This document shows, in pieces, positions 1 through 9,305 of a stretch of 64,000 nucleotides of DNA (position 1 is its first letter; each line of letters begins with the position of its first letter). Source of the DNA: Actinomortierella ambigua (Eukaryota; Mortierellomycota; Mortierellomycetes; Mortierellales; Mortierellaceae); assembly GCA_016098155.1 (NCBI GenBank), contig JAAAJB010000111.1, positions 1 through 64,000 on the forward strand. The letters run 5' to 3'. The translations under genes were made by a program, and so were the position numbers. Below the pieces are notes generated by a model, which saw only the letters and a list, made by a program, of their open reading frames with translations, did no database searches and had not been told where the DNA came from.

Positions 1-2
1 TC

Positions 3-167
3 GAGGCCGTGTCGTGGTGGCGTCGAGCAGCAGCAAAAGGGAATACGGATGCACTTGCTAACCTTGAATGGGCGTACCTCAATGGTCGGGGAGTCGATGT
101 CAAAGCCAAGTCATGGTATCAAAAGGCGGCCGAGCAAGAGAATGCAGACGGTCGACGGTGCTCGTGA
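3..167 (+). CDS. Sel1-repeat protein, C-terminal end only (5' cut by window edge)
   Basis: An open frame enters from the left edge in the frame starting at base 3 and ends at a TGA at 165-167. It encodes about 54 residues with one full and one partial Sel1-like repeat: the pattern A-x-S-W-W-R-R-A-A-x-K-G-N, then W-A-Y-L-N-G-R-G-V and S-W-Y-Q-K-A-A-E-Q. Sel1 repeats are 36-residue alpha-helical solenoid units used as protein-binding scaffolds. The repeat style matches the two kinase-Sel1 genes just downstream on the same strand, so this is probably the tail of a third member of the same local cluster. The N-terminus lies outside the window, so whether it carries a kinase domain cannot be seen. 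Confidence 0.75.
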   Translation, partial: EAVSWWRRAAAKGNTDALANLEWAYLNGRGVDVKAKSWYQKAAEQENADGRRCS

Positions 168-437
168 TTACCAACATAGAGCAACACGGATCATATTCGC
201 GAGAGCCGAAACAGAAGCAAACCATGAATGAAATGTAGACTGTTCTCTATCGGTGTAATTGCCGTTATCCGTTGTCTCACGAGCATGTTCTCCCTCGGCT
301 CCGATGTGTCAAAAACATAAACCTGGATAGGATTAATATATTGTACAGTATGCAAGTTTAGCTGTTGTCGAAAGAGGATGAAACTGAGAGGTAGAGAAAA
401 GAGTGGAATAGAAAGAGAGAGTGAAGTTTTCCTCGTT

Positions 438-912
438 TTAGAGGGGAGAGTGCATTCCTAGCTTGGTATTAAATTCGAGTTTTGCCAACTTTTGTGCACG
501 GATGTACTCCTTGCGATCCCGTGCCTTTGCCACTTCCTGGATCGGCATAAATAGTACCGGCCACAAGAACGCCAGCACCATCAGCCACCACGGCACCTCC
601 GACACACGGTGTGGTCCCTTAATCAGCGAGATGAAGCAGAAAGCTAGCTGCAACACCATGCTCGACGATGCGGCGATGGACCAGGCTCTGTAGTATCCCA
701 ATCTCGAGCTGCATTTCCTCTGTTTGATGAGAATTTGACAGCAGCGTCGCGTAATTGGGTGACGGACCTAGCCGTTGGATCTAGCACCAATTCGACAGGG
801 AAAAGTCACGAGAAACGTACTTACAACAAGCAAGAGAGACGGGCTAGTCAGGATGTAGGAGGCATGATGCATAGTTGAACGAGCGCGGGAACGGTTTGCT
901 GGCATTGCTCAG
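438..912 (-). pseudogene. TMEM94-like protein, orphan C-terminal exons
   Basis: The exon 438-719 encodes 93 residues ending in a stop. It has two hydrophobic helices, then a basic stretch, and a terminus ending KLGMHSPL, closely resembling the C-terminus of animal TMEM94 (KLGMNSP-type ending), an ER P-type-ATPase-related Mg2+ transport protein. The chain joins in phase 0 across a 105-base intron (donor GTAAGT, acceptor CAG) to a probable upstream exon ending at 825 and starting near 912. That exon reads S-Y-I-L-T-S-P-S-L-L-L-V before the join. No further TMEM94 exons can be found to the right, where the kinase gene begins on the other strand. The N-terminal two thirds of a TMEM94-like gene lie at 9306-12433 on the plus strand. 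This looks like one end of a broken gene, or a scaffold misjoin, not a complete small gene. Confidence 0.65.
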
Positions 913-1445
913 TTGATCTTTTGTCAGTGTCAAAAGTAGGTGGAGACAGATTGATAAATCTGCGAGGGCTATCTTTGTGGTTTGAGTACGGTGCAGCAAG
1001 GTCTGAAGACAAAAGTATGCCAAGGGGTCATTAGACCATCCTTCCTCAAGTCCTTCTCACTCGGCACATTTTTCCTCTTTGACTTCACTGACACTACCTC
1101 CTCCTCAACTTGAGGGAAACTTTATCATGTTCCACAAAGATTTCCAGTGGGATGTTGGCATGCCATCTCGCGTTCCCACACCCTCACTCAATTTCATGTT
1201 TCGCCAAGTCCGATTCAGGCATTGCGCATCTCAATCTCTCGACTTCGCATCTCGAACAACTACATTATCCTATAACTCTACCATACTTCTACACCCAACT
1301 GTCACCGAATGGTAATTTTTTTTTGACCAATAGTCTGCCAATTTGAGGTCTCTCCATGTTCCTGAGAACAATGCTTGCCAAAAAGCTCATACTTGTTCTC
1401 ATGCTCCCACGGCATGATGATTGCATCAGTCGGCTTTGTCAGTAG
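913..1445. other. Intergenic / unresolved 5' region of kinase-Sel1 gene 1
   Basis: No complete gene seen. A candidate first exon for the kinase gene ends at 1311 (donor GTAATT at 1312) and joins the kinase exon at 1446 in the correct phase. Its only in-frame ATG is near 1152, and the roughly 53-residue leader it would give is not recognisable. The second kinase copy has a stop in the equivalent frame, so I do not endorse this start. Confidence 0.4.
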
Positions 1446-3706
1446 GTGTGTCCATCGGTGCTGGTGCATATGGAAGTGTCTACAATGCCTACTGGGAGGG
1501 ACGCAAGGTCGCCATCAAGCAGTTTGCTATGACTCGTGCCGACGCCAACAGAGAGAGCGCCATCCAGCAAGAGATCCGCCTGCTCGACAGCCTCCGAGAC
1601 AAGCACATCATCCAGTTCTATGGAACCACGGAGCACGAAGGACGACTGGTGCTGGTGATGGAGTATGCTGAAGGCGGGAGCCTGGAAGCGGCTATTCAGC
1701 ATCGGCGACTCGACTGGCCTACCAAGTCCCGTATCGCTCAAGAGGTGGCTCGCGGACTAAACTACATCCACCACAAGAACGTCCTCCATCGCGATCTGAA
1801 GAGTATGAATGTCCTTCTCACACGCCACATGGAGGTCAAGCTATGTGATTTTGGCCTGGCCACCGTCAAAGTCCGTTCGGCTTCCAGGTCGACATCGTCA
1901 AGCAAGGGCACTCTTCGTTGGATGGCTCCTGAGCTCTTCGCCGCCAGACCCAAGTACTCGACCAAGTCGGACATGTTTGCACTTGGTGTGGTGATGTGGG
2001 AGCTCGCAGCCAATTGCACGACTCCATTCCAGGAGCAGCTCGACAACTTTATGGTGGTGAATCTTGTCAAGAATGGCGAGCGAGAGGAGCTACCAGACGA
2101 CACGCCGTCGGACTACCGTCGATGGGTCGAGCGATGCTGGGATCAAGATCCAAGCAAGAGACCCGAAGCGAGTGAGATGGTGACGAAGGACGACGAACCT
2201 GATAGAGATGTCGTGATCGTCGACGGTGACTCCACGTTGAGCCTCACGATGGGCGTGCTTGATATGTCCCTTTCGTCATTTTCGAGTGGAACCACCGTGA
2301 ATCCGAATGGTGTAGCCGATGAGTCCGCTGATGACGTTGATACACTCTTGACAAGGGCCATTGCAGGCGATGCAGAGGCACAAGCGTCACTAGCAGCAGC
2401 GTATGAAAAAGGCGTTGGCATAGGCCAGAGCGATACGGACGCATTCAAGTGGTATCTCCGAGCGGCAGTTCATGGACTTACTGAAGCAATGTTCAAGACC
2501 GGCGACTGCTTCAAGTCGGGACGCGGTACGGCGAAGAACGATACTGTCGCCGTGTACTGGATGAAACAGGCAGCCTCAGAGGGACACTCACTTGCACAAG
2601 TCAATCTTGGGTGGATGTACCAGCATGGCGTGGGAGTCGAACCAGATTATAGTGAGGCGGTCTCGTGGTATCGCAAGTCGGCGGAACAAGGGAACCCAGA
2701 TGCGCAAAATAGCCTTGGTTGGATGTACCAGCATAACCTTGGAGTTGAATGCGATAACAGCCAAGCACTAGCATGGTATCTCAAATCGGCGAAACAAGGG
2801 CATCAGCATGCCCAGAAAAACGTTGGATGGATGTACCGGAATGGCGTTGGTGTCGAGCGAGATTATGGCGAGGCGGTCTTGTGGCTTCGCAAGTCGGCCG
2901 AACAAGGGAACCCAGATGCACAGAATAATCTTGGATGGCTGTACCAGAACGGTCACGGAGTCGAACAAGACTATGGCCAGGCAGAATCATGGTACCGCAA
3001 GTCGGCGGAGCAAGGAACCCCAGATGCGCAGAATAGCCTTGGAGCGTTGTACCAGAGCGGCCTTGGAGTTCAACGCGACTATGTTCAGGCGCTGGCGTGG
3101 TATCGCAAATCGGCCGAACAAGGGCATGAGCATGCCCAGAAAAACGTTGCGTGGATGTACCACTATGGTCTTGGTGTCGACAAAGATTTTAAAGAAGCAT
3201 TATCTTGGTATCTCAAGTCGGCGAACCAAGGGAATGCAGATGCACAGGCCAACATTGGATGGATGTACCGCAATGGCGCTGGGGTCAAGCAAGATCACGT
3301 CGAGGCGGTAGTATGGTATCGCAAAGCAGCTGACCAAGGGAATGCAGTAGCGCAGAAAGACGTTGGGTGGATGTACGAGAAGGGCCGCGGAGTCGAGCAA
3401 GATTATGGCGAGGCTGTATCATGGTATCGCAAAGCGGCTGACCAAGGGAACCCAGACGCGCAGGGTAGCCTTGGGTGGATGTACGAGAATGGTCATGGAG
3501 TTGAGCAAGATTATAGCGAGGCAGCGTCATGGTACCGCAAGTCAGCGGGACAAGGGAATGCTTTAGCGCAGAATCGCCTTGGATCGATGTACCAGAATGG
3601 CCGCGGTGTCGAACACGATCCTGACCAGGCATTATCGTGGTTTCTTAAATCGGCGGAACAAGGGAACCTGGATGCTCATATTAGTCTTGGGTCGATGAAT
3701 AAATGA
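1446..3706 (+). CDS. TKL-type protein kinase with Sel1-repeat array, copy 1 (N-terminus unresolved)
   Basis: This is the main exon of a cytosolic serine/threonine kinase fused to a Sel1 solenoid, likely a signalling kinase with a built-in docking scaffold. All catalytic landmarks are present in order: glycine loop GAGAYGSV near the exon start, VAIK lysine, HRDLKSMN catalytic loop, DFG, and a WMAPE motif ending the activation segment. The kinase domain ends near base 2190. A Ser/Thr-rich linker of about 60 residues follows, then 12 complete 36-residue Sel1 repeats with a truncated thirteenth. The exon begins after a TAG acceptor at 1445, directly before the glycine loop, so an upstream coding exon is required. 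A similar kinase lies downstream at 4394-5787. The 3' end is abrupt: the last repeat meets a TGA, and repeat-like sequence continues out of frame beyond it. Substrate and pathway are unknown. Confidence 0.85.
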
Positions 3707-3830
3707 GATCATAGCCATGCGGTGCAATGGCATGGTATCACGAGGCGCCTGACCAAGGACATGGTCTCCACAAGGATATCCAGTTTGTGTTGCAAGATCT
3801 AGGACAAGAAGATATCCCTCCTTGTAGAGG
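3707..3830 (+). pseudogene. Decayed Sel1 repeat beyond the stop of kinase-Sel1 gene 1
   Basis: Directly after the TGA at 3704-3706 the same frame reads D-H-S-H-A-V, a typical Sel1 segment. After a short insertion the homology continues in another frame as A-W-Y-H-E-A-P-D-Q-G-H followed by a Q-D-L-G-Q tail. The Sel1 array therefore once extended further and was cut by a stop plus a frameshift. Confidence 0.6.
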
Positions 3831-4393
3831 GTACTGTTGGCTAAGGAGACTTACCTGAGGCATAAAAGGAGGATCGAATGGATGAGGGTCCCACATCTTT
3901 GTGCAAACTTCATTCCTTCGCAGATAGCCTGAGCTCCCTTTCTCGTATACTTTTATACTCAATCTTTCGCAGCGAGAACGGGCCTAGCTGGGCGAGGACA
4001 CAGCTGACTTGATGAAGGATTTAGTAGAGGACAGCAACAACATTTCAATTGTTTGCCCCAACCTTGGATAATCGAGATCGAGGCGGTGCAGGCAGTGCAG
4101 AGTCATGTTACACAAAGATGAAGAGATGCGGCGATGCTCAATCTCATAGCTACACACTCGCAAACTTTTTAGACCTTGCCATTTCATCCGAGCATTTCAG
4201 ACTCATTCATTCCAATTCCTTAGACGATCACTCCAATTTCCCCTCTATAGCACAACTTTCATGAAATGGTAACCTTTGTTGGTGCAACCAGCGAACCAAA
4301 TCTCGACACTCGCTATCTTCATGAAGACCCGCCTCAAGCCTAAATATGTCTCCGTCTCTCTTACAACGGCAACACTCTAGTCTCTGTCTGTAG
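3831..4393. other. Spacer between the two kinase-Sel1 genes
   Basis: No gene seen. The right part probably holds the promoter and first exon or intron of kinase copy 2. A GTAACC donor after an ATGAAATG at about 4264-4268 resembles the CCGAATG/GTAATT donor upstream of copy 1, but the frame upstream of it is closed by TGA. Confidence 0.4.
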
Positions 4394-5787
4394 GTTCATC
4401 CATCGGTGCTGGTGCATATGGAAGTGTCTACAATGCCTACTGGGAGGGACGCAAGGTCGCCATCAAGCAGTTTGCCATGACTCGTGCCGACGCCAACAGA
4501 GAGAGTGCCATCCAACAAGAAGTCCAACTGCTCGACAGCCTCCGTGATAAGCACATCATCCAGTTCTATGGAACCACGGAGCATGAAGGACGGCTGGTGC
4601 TGGTGATGGAGTATGCTGAAGGCGGGAGCCTGGAAGCGGCTATTCAGCATCGGCGACTCGACTGGCCTACCAAGTCCCGTATCGCTCAAGAGGTGGCTCG
4701 CGGACTAAACTACATCCACCACAAGAACGTCCTCCATCGCGATCTGAAGAGTATGAATGTCCTTCTCACACGCCACATGGAGGTCAAGCTATGTGATTTC
4801 GGCCTGGCCACCGTCAAAGTCCGCTCGGCCTCCAGATCGACATCGTCAAGCAAGGGCACTCTTCGTTGGATGGCTCCTGAGCTCTTCGCCGCCAGACCCA
4901 AGTACTCGACCAAGTCGGACATGTTTGCACTTGGTGTGGTGATGTGGGAGCTCGCAGCCAATTGCACGACTCCATTCCAGGAGCAGCTCGACAACTTTAT
5001 GGTGGTGAATCTTGTCAAGAATGGCGAGCGAGAGGAGCTACCAGACGACACGCCGTCGGACTACCGTCGATGGGTCGAGCGATGCTGGGATCAAGATCCA
5101 AGCAAGAGACCCGAAGCGAGTGAGATGGTGACGAAGGACGACGAGCCCGATAGAGATGTCGTGGTCAGCGGTGGAGGTGGGACCACTTTGGCTCTTTCAT
5201 TGTGCATGTCCGACATATCCCCTTCGTCATTTTCGAGTGGAAGCACCGTGACGCCGAATAGTGGTGTCACGTACGGGTCGTCTTACAATGCCCACTCATC
5301 CTGGCCAAGCGCCATGGCAGGTGATTCAGGAGCACAGATGACAGTGGTGGCGAATGAGAAAGCCACTAGTGTCTGGAGTCCGACCGTTCAGACACCACGT
5401 CATCTCGCAGAGGCACAGATGCCACCGGCAGCGAACTACGAGCAAAGTACTGGTATCGGCCAGAGCGATGAAGAAGTGCTCATTGGCCTGCTCCAAAAAG
5501 TGAATTATTCAGGATCCCCTGAAGACAATGAAGCACTATTCAGGTCTGGATTATGGATCATGGAAGGACGTGGTGCAGCCAAGAACGAGGCTATCGGCGT
5601 GGGTAACATAAAGATGGCTGCCGAAGCTGGACACCCAGGCGCACAAAATCACTTTGCGTGGGCGTGCGAGAATGGTATCGGAGTCGACCGAGATTTAGGC
5701 ATGGCAATCTCATGGTATCGCAAGTCTGCGGACCAAGGGAACACAGAGGCGAAGGAAAACCTTCGTAGATTGAGTCGTAGAGCGTAA
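4394..5787 (+). CDS. TKL-type protein kinase with short Sel1 tail, copy 2 (N-terminus unresolved)
   Basis: This is the tandem paralogue of the kinase at 1446-3706. The exon starts after a TAG acceptor at 4393 and encodes the same intact kinase domain (glycine loop GAGAYGSV, VAIK, HRDLKSMN, DFG, WMAPE). Over roughly 750 bases it is nearly identical to copy 1 at nucleotide level. After the kinase domain the two genes diverge strongly. Here there is a longer Ser/Thr/Gly-rich linker and only about two or three recognisable Sel1 units, ending in a basic tail (L-S-R-R-A). The first ATG inside the exon (4477) lies within the kinase domain after the glycine loop, so a true start must be in an upstream exon that I could not identify. 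It may be a functional scaffold-poor variant or a gene losing its 5' end. Confidence 0.75.
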
Positions 5788-6356
5788 AAGATTATGGGCA
5801 AGTAGTGTCGTTATAACACAGGACAGTAAACCAATGGATTGAAAATGCGAATCTCAATACTTTGAATAAACGAGTATGGTGCAGCGTTGGGCGCTCCGTT
5901 TAAAGGCACCACTTTCGTCTCAAAAACGACCCAAAGATCATTGGACGCCAATCTAGAACCACGATGCTATTTTCTTGGCCAATGATGTGTATGCTAGCCA
6001 AATATTTAGTGGCAGCTTCTATGGCGAGCATAGATGTAGAAGGTATGCTAGGCCGATCAGGCACAGCAACGTTAGGGTTCACCTTATCAACCCTGAACTT
6101 CACATCGACGCGGCATCCTTACTGCATATAAATGGCGTAATCGTCACACGAATCCTTCAAAGACCTCTTTCTGTTTGTTGCTTGGGCCCGGAGTGTACCC
6201 ACTAGTTTTTTCAAACATGTGAAAGCCAGGTATGGCGTGTTTGTGTGTGTCAATGAAAATAAGAAGATGAAGACTAGCTGACACTTTCCATCATCCCTTT
6301 TATTTTTCCATCTGGGGTGCAATCGTACATTTCTCGTTTTTTTTTCTCTCCTCTTC
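5788..6356. other. Convergent intergenic region
   Basis: Lies between the 3' end of kinase copy 2 (plus) and the 3' end of the BRE homologue (minus). Nothing recognisable beyond AT-rich 3' flanks. Confidence 0.5.
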
Positions 6357-8748
6357 TCACGACCGTGATTGCGGCAACGACCCTGACGACGTATTCAGAA
6401 GCCCACTGCCCGTTCCACTGGCACTAAGGCTATTGACCGGATGAGCTAGGACTCGCTCGTGAAAACGCGGGATCTCCTCCCATAAGTATTCCCAGATGGC
6501 CTCAACCATCCGCTTGGCATCCCATCGTGGGCTATACCGTGGCATGATGATGGTCTCACTAAGGAGATCGATCGAACCTCCTTGACCACCAGCAGCGCCA
6601 CCACTTGTAAGACTGCCTACTCCACCGCTCAGGCTGGTGTCCAGAGAGTTCTGTAGAGAATTTTGGACTCGGACGGGGAACCCAGGCGAGGAAAACACAA
6701 TCTTGGGATACTCTTCTGGGAACTTTTCTGTCAGAACGACTAAACACACAAGGAAGGAGAGGGTGGAGAACATATGTATGACGATTGAGAAGCTTAATAG
6801 AGATAAGCACGAAAGAAAAAGAATCAATGGGTGGGCGTCGTGGTGGACGGCACTTACTGGTGATGATGGCAGTATAGTATGTTTCTTGACGAGGACTGTC
6901 TCGAGCGGCATTGAACAGAATCGAGATGTAGGTATGCCTCTTTGTGTCGCATTCCAGGAGGTGTCTAATAGGATAGATTCGAGATGATCACCATGCTACC
7001 ATTAGAAAAAAAAATAAACTTGGATAATGAAGGATAGCAGATCAAAAGGTATAGAGGACATACTTCCGAAAAGTAGCGGCAAGCTCATCGAGCAGCGATT
7101 TTCGCAGCCTCTGTCCTCTCTCCTTCCTATCGAACTCATGGGAGATGGTCCTCTGAACTTCCTCGATGTAGTCATGGATCGACTCGTCAAAGCCAATTGG
7201 ATTCAACTAAGCAGAAAAAGAAACAAAGGGTTAGGAAGGGTAGAAGATTGGTTACGATGGCCAACAGCGGAATATCCAATAAAATTATTTTGTCCGTCAA
7301 GTATTAATTTCATGGCACACAAAGAGAAGCAAACGATGGTCGGCATCCGGATTCAAGTAAAAAGTAGGCATACCTTGCTAGTGATTTCGGGGTGCTTAAA
7401 GTCTGAAAGGAACTCGATGTTGCTTTGTACGGATGTGACATTGTTTTCGACGAGTGCACTGATAGTGTATTGTACCTTGACGACAGCTGAAAACGGAACA
7501 ATTGTTCCAACGGTCAGAAGAGACAGAAGATGGCAGGATACTGATGGTATATTCCTCGGCTGATATGAACGGAGATGAGTTGTCCATGGGTGCGTGTCTT
7601 ACCTTTTTTCTGCTCGTCTCGGCCATTGCATCGATAGGAAATCTCGAAAGGGACCGCAAACAATACCTATGTATTTATCAAAAGGAAGTCGTGAGTAAAG
7701 TTGGGGGGTTTTTTTTCTCCGTCCTGTTAAGTAAAGAGTGCATCATTGCAAGGCCGAGTGCCTCGACCTTTTTCCAGGATCTATTTTTATTACCTTGGTG
7801 GGCCCGTCCGAGACAACCACTCCACAGTCCATTTCCTGATTGAATCGAGTGATAGGAAGATGGCGTTAGTCCTTGGATGATCAGTAGCTGATTTGATGGA
7901 TGTCACTCTACGTCCGTGAAAGAGAACTCACCTCTCGTTCATGAAGGGTACTGTACTCAAACTGGATGCGCTCGTTCTGTAAGCTGGCCACCTTGAGTCG
8001 TTCTTCATGCTAAAAAGAAAGAGAGAGTGTGTGTGTGCGAAAATAAAGAAATTGACACCAAAATGTCAATAGCTCTATTCACTTTTTTTTTTCAAACGTT
8101 TGTTTTCAAACAGATAATGTACATCCAGAATGAAAGAATGCGACTTTATGTGGTTGCTTGCCTGTAGTATCCTTGCCAGACGACCAAGCACTTTGCTAAG
8201 ACAGGTTCGATCGCCTGCATCCCAAGAGTCATCGAGACCAATGTCGCGAAGCGATGGTCGTAGTGGGGATCCAACGAGGATCAGGTCTGGCGGGAACGTC
8301 CAGTCATACGAGTCAAAATGAAATTCCACTACAGGAACAGAGGAGAGGGGGAACGAACCATGGTGAGTCAATAATGAGGAGAGAGAGGACCACATGAGCC
8401 ATATGGCGATACATCCATCATTGTTGCCCAACAGCGATGGAAAGCCATACAGTCAAAGGTGTGGAGGCTGATGGTGCTGGTGCGGATGGCCATGCGGAGG
8501 ATATCCGCGACACGGTCGCCGGCCGAGTTGTGGTAGGTGCGAGTGGAATGGAGGGAGACGTTCTTGACGGCGAAGAGGGTCTGACCGGTGCGTTTGGAGA
8601 GGCACTGAATGGCATGATGCAAGGTAATTGGGACCCAGTAGTTCATCTTGTCGAGGAAGACATAGCCTGGCTTAGGCAGGCCTTTGCTATTGTTTCCCTT
8701 TGGCGCGGTAGGCATGCTTGTGAAGGGAACGTGGGAGAGAGGAAGCAC
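6357..8748 (-). CDS. BABAM2: BRE / BABAM2 (BRCC45)-like subunit of a K63 deubiquitinase complex
   Basis: Nine exons on the minus strand: 8394-8748, 8162-8328, 7932-8009, 7794-7835, 7603-7666, 7374-7486, 7064-7206, 6858-6964, 6357-6727. Together they make 1440 bases (479 aa), divisible by three with all phases matching. The chain follows animal BRE in order: a P-Y-G-S then W-x-F-P-P-D-L-I-L segment in the first UEV-like domain, an R-I-Q-F-E-Y-S-T-L segment after it, and a Y-S-P-R-W-D motif near the C-terminus followed by an amphipathic helix. In animals BRE is the central scaffold of BRISC and BRCA1-A, linking BRCC36/Abraxas to MERIT40. The ninth exon carries a Gly/Ser-rich insert absent from human BRE (383 aa). 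The intron after 8162 has a GC donor. The start is the first ATG of the open exon; a later in-frame ATG is possible. It is divergent from the TMEM94-like gene. Confidence 0.85.
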
Positions 8749-9305
8749 AGGATAGGCTTGGTGGGTGTTGTTGTATGCGATGTTCCTTCAGGGCAGCCTG
8801 GTGTGGTTTTGGAGAGACGGGGGTGGTGGTGGTGGTGTCTAAGAGAAGCATGCAGCCATGCCAAGAAGCGAGGTTTCGTGTGTTGTGTCCATTCATTTCG
8901 TCCCTGTCTTTCTCACCCATACATACACCCACTCACTCACTCCTCTTTTTACTGGCTGAGCAGCTTGCCTACGGCTGGTGGGTGCGCCACCACCCCCATT
9001 TTGAACCTCGCCACTGGGCTGACCCAAGCTGCCGTTTCTGTCTGTCCCCAAAAGTCCAGGTGGAATAACTCTCTGTCAATATTTGCTCAATGCTCTCTTG
9101 CCTGTCTGCCACCATCAGCATCTCCATTTCATCCACCACACACACACACATTCTCTCTCTTTTTCTCTCTCTCCCCCCCTCCCCCACTAGTAGCAGTAAT
9201 AGCTACACACACCACTTTACCTTCCTTGGTGTCTGGCAACAACAACATTCCATTCTCTTCTTCCTGCATCTTTCCCTTCCCCCCCCCCCACTTGCATGAT
9301 CTCTC
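8749..9305. promoter_or_regulatory. Divergent promoter region between BRE-like and TMEM94-like genes
   Basis: About 560 bases separate the 5' ends of two oppositely transcribed genes, so both promoters must be here. It contains G/T-rich and CT/CA-rich tracts (for example a CACACA run near 9135 and CT runs near 9150-9180). No specific factor site can be named with confidence. Confidence 0.45.
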
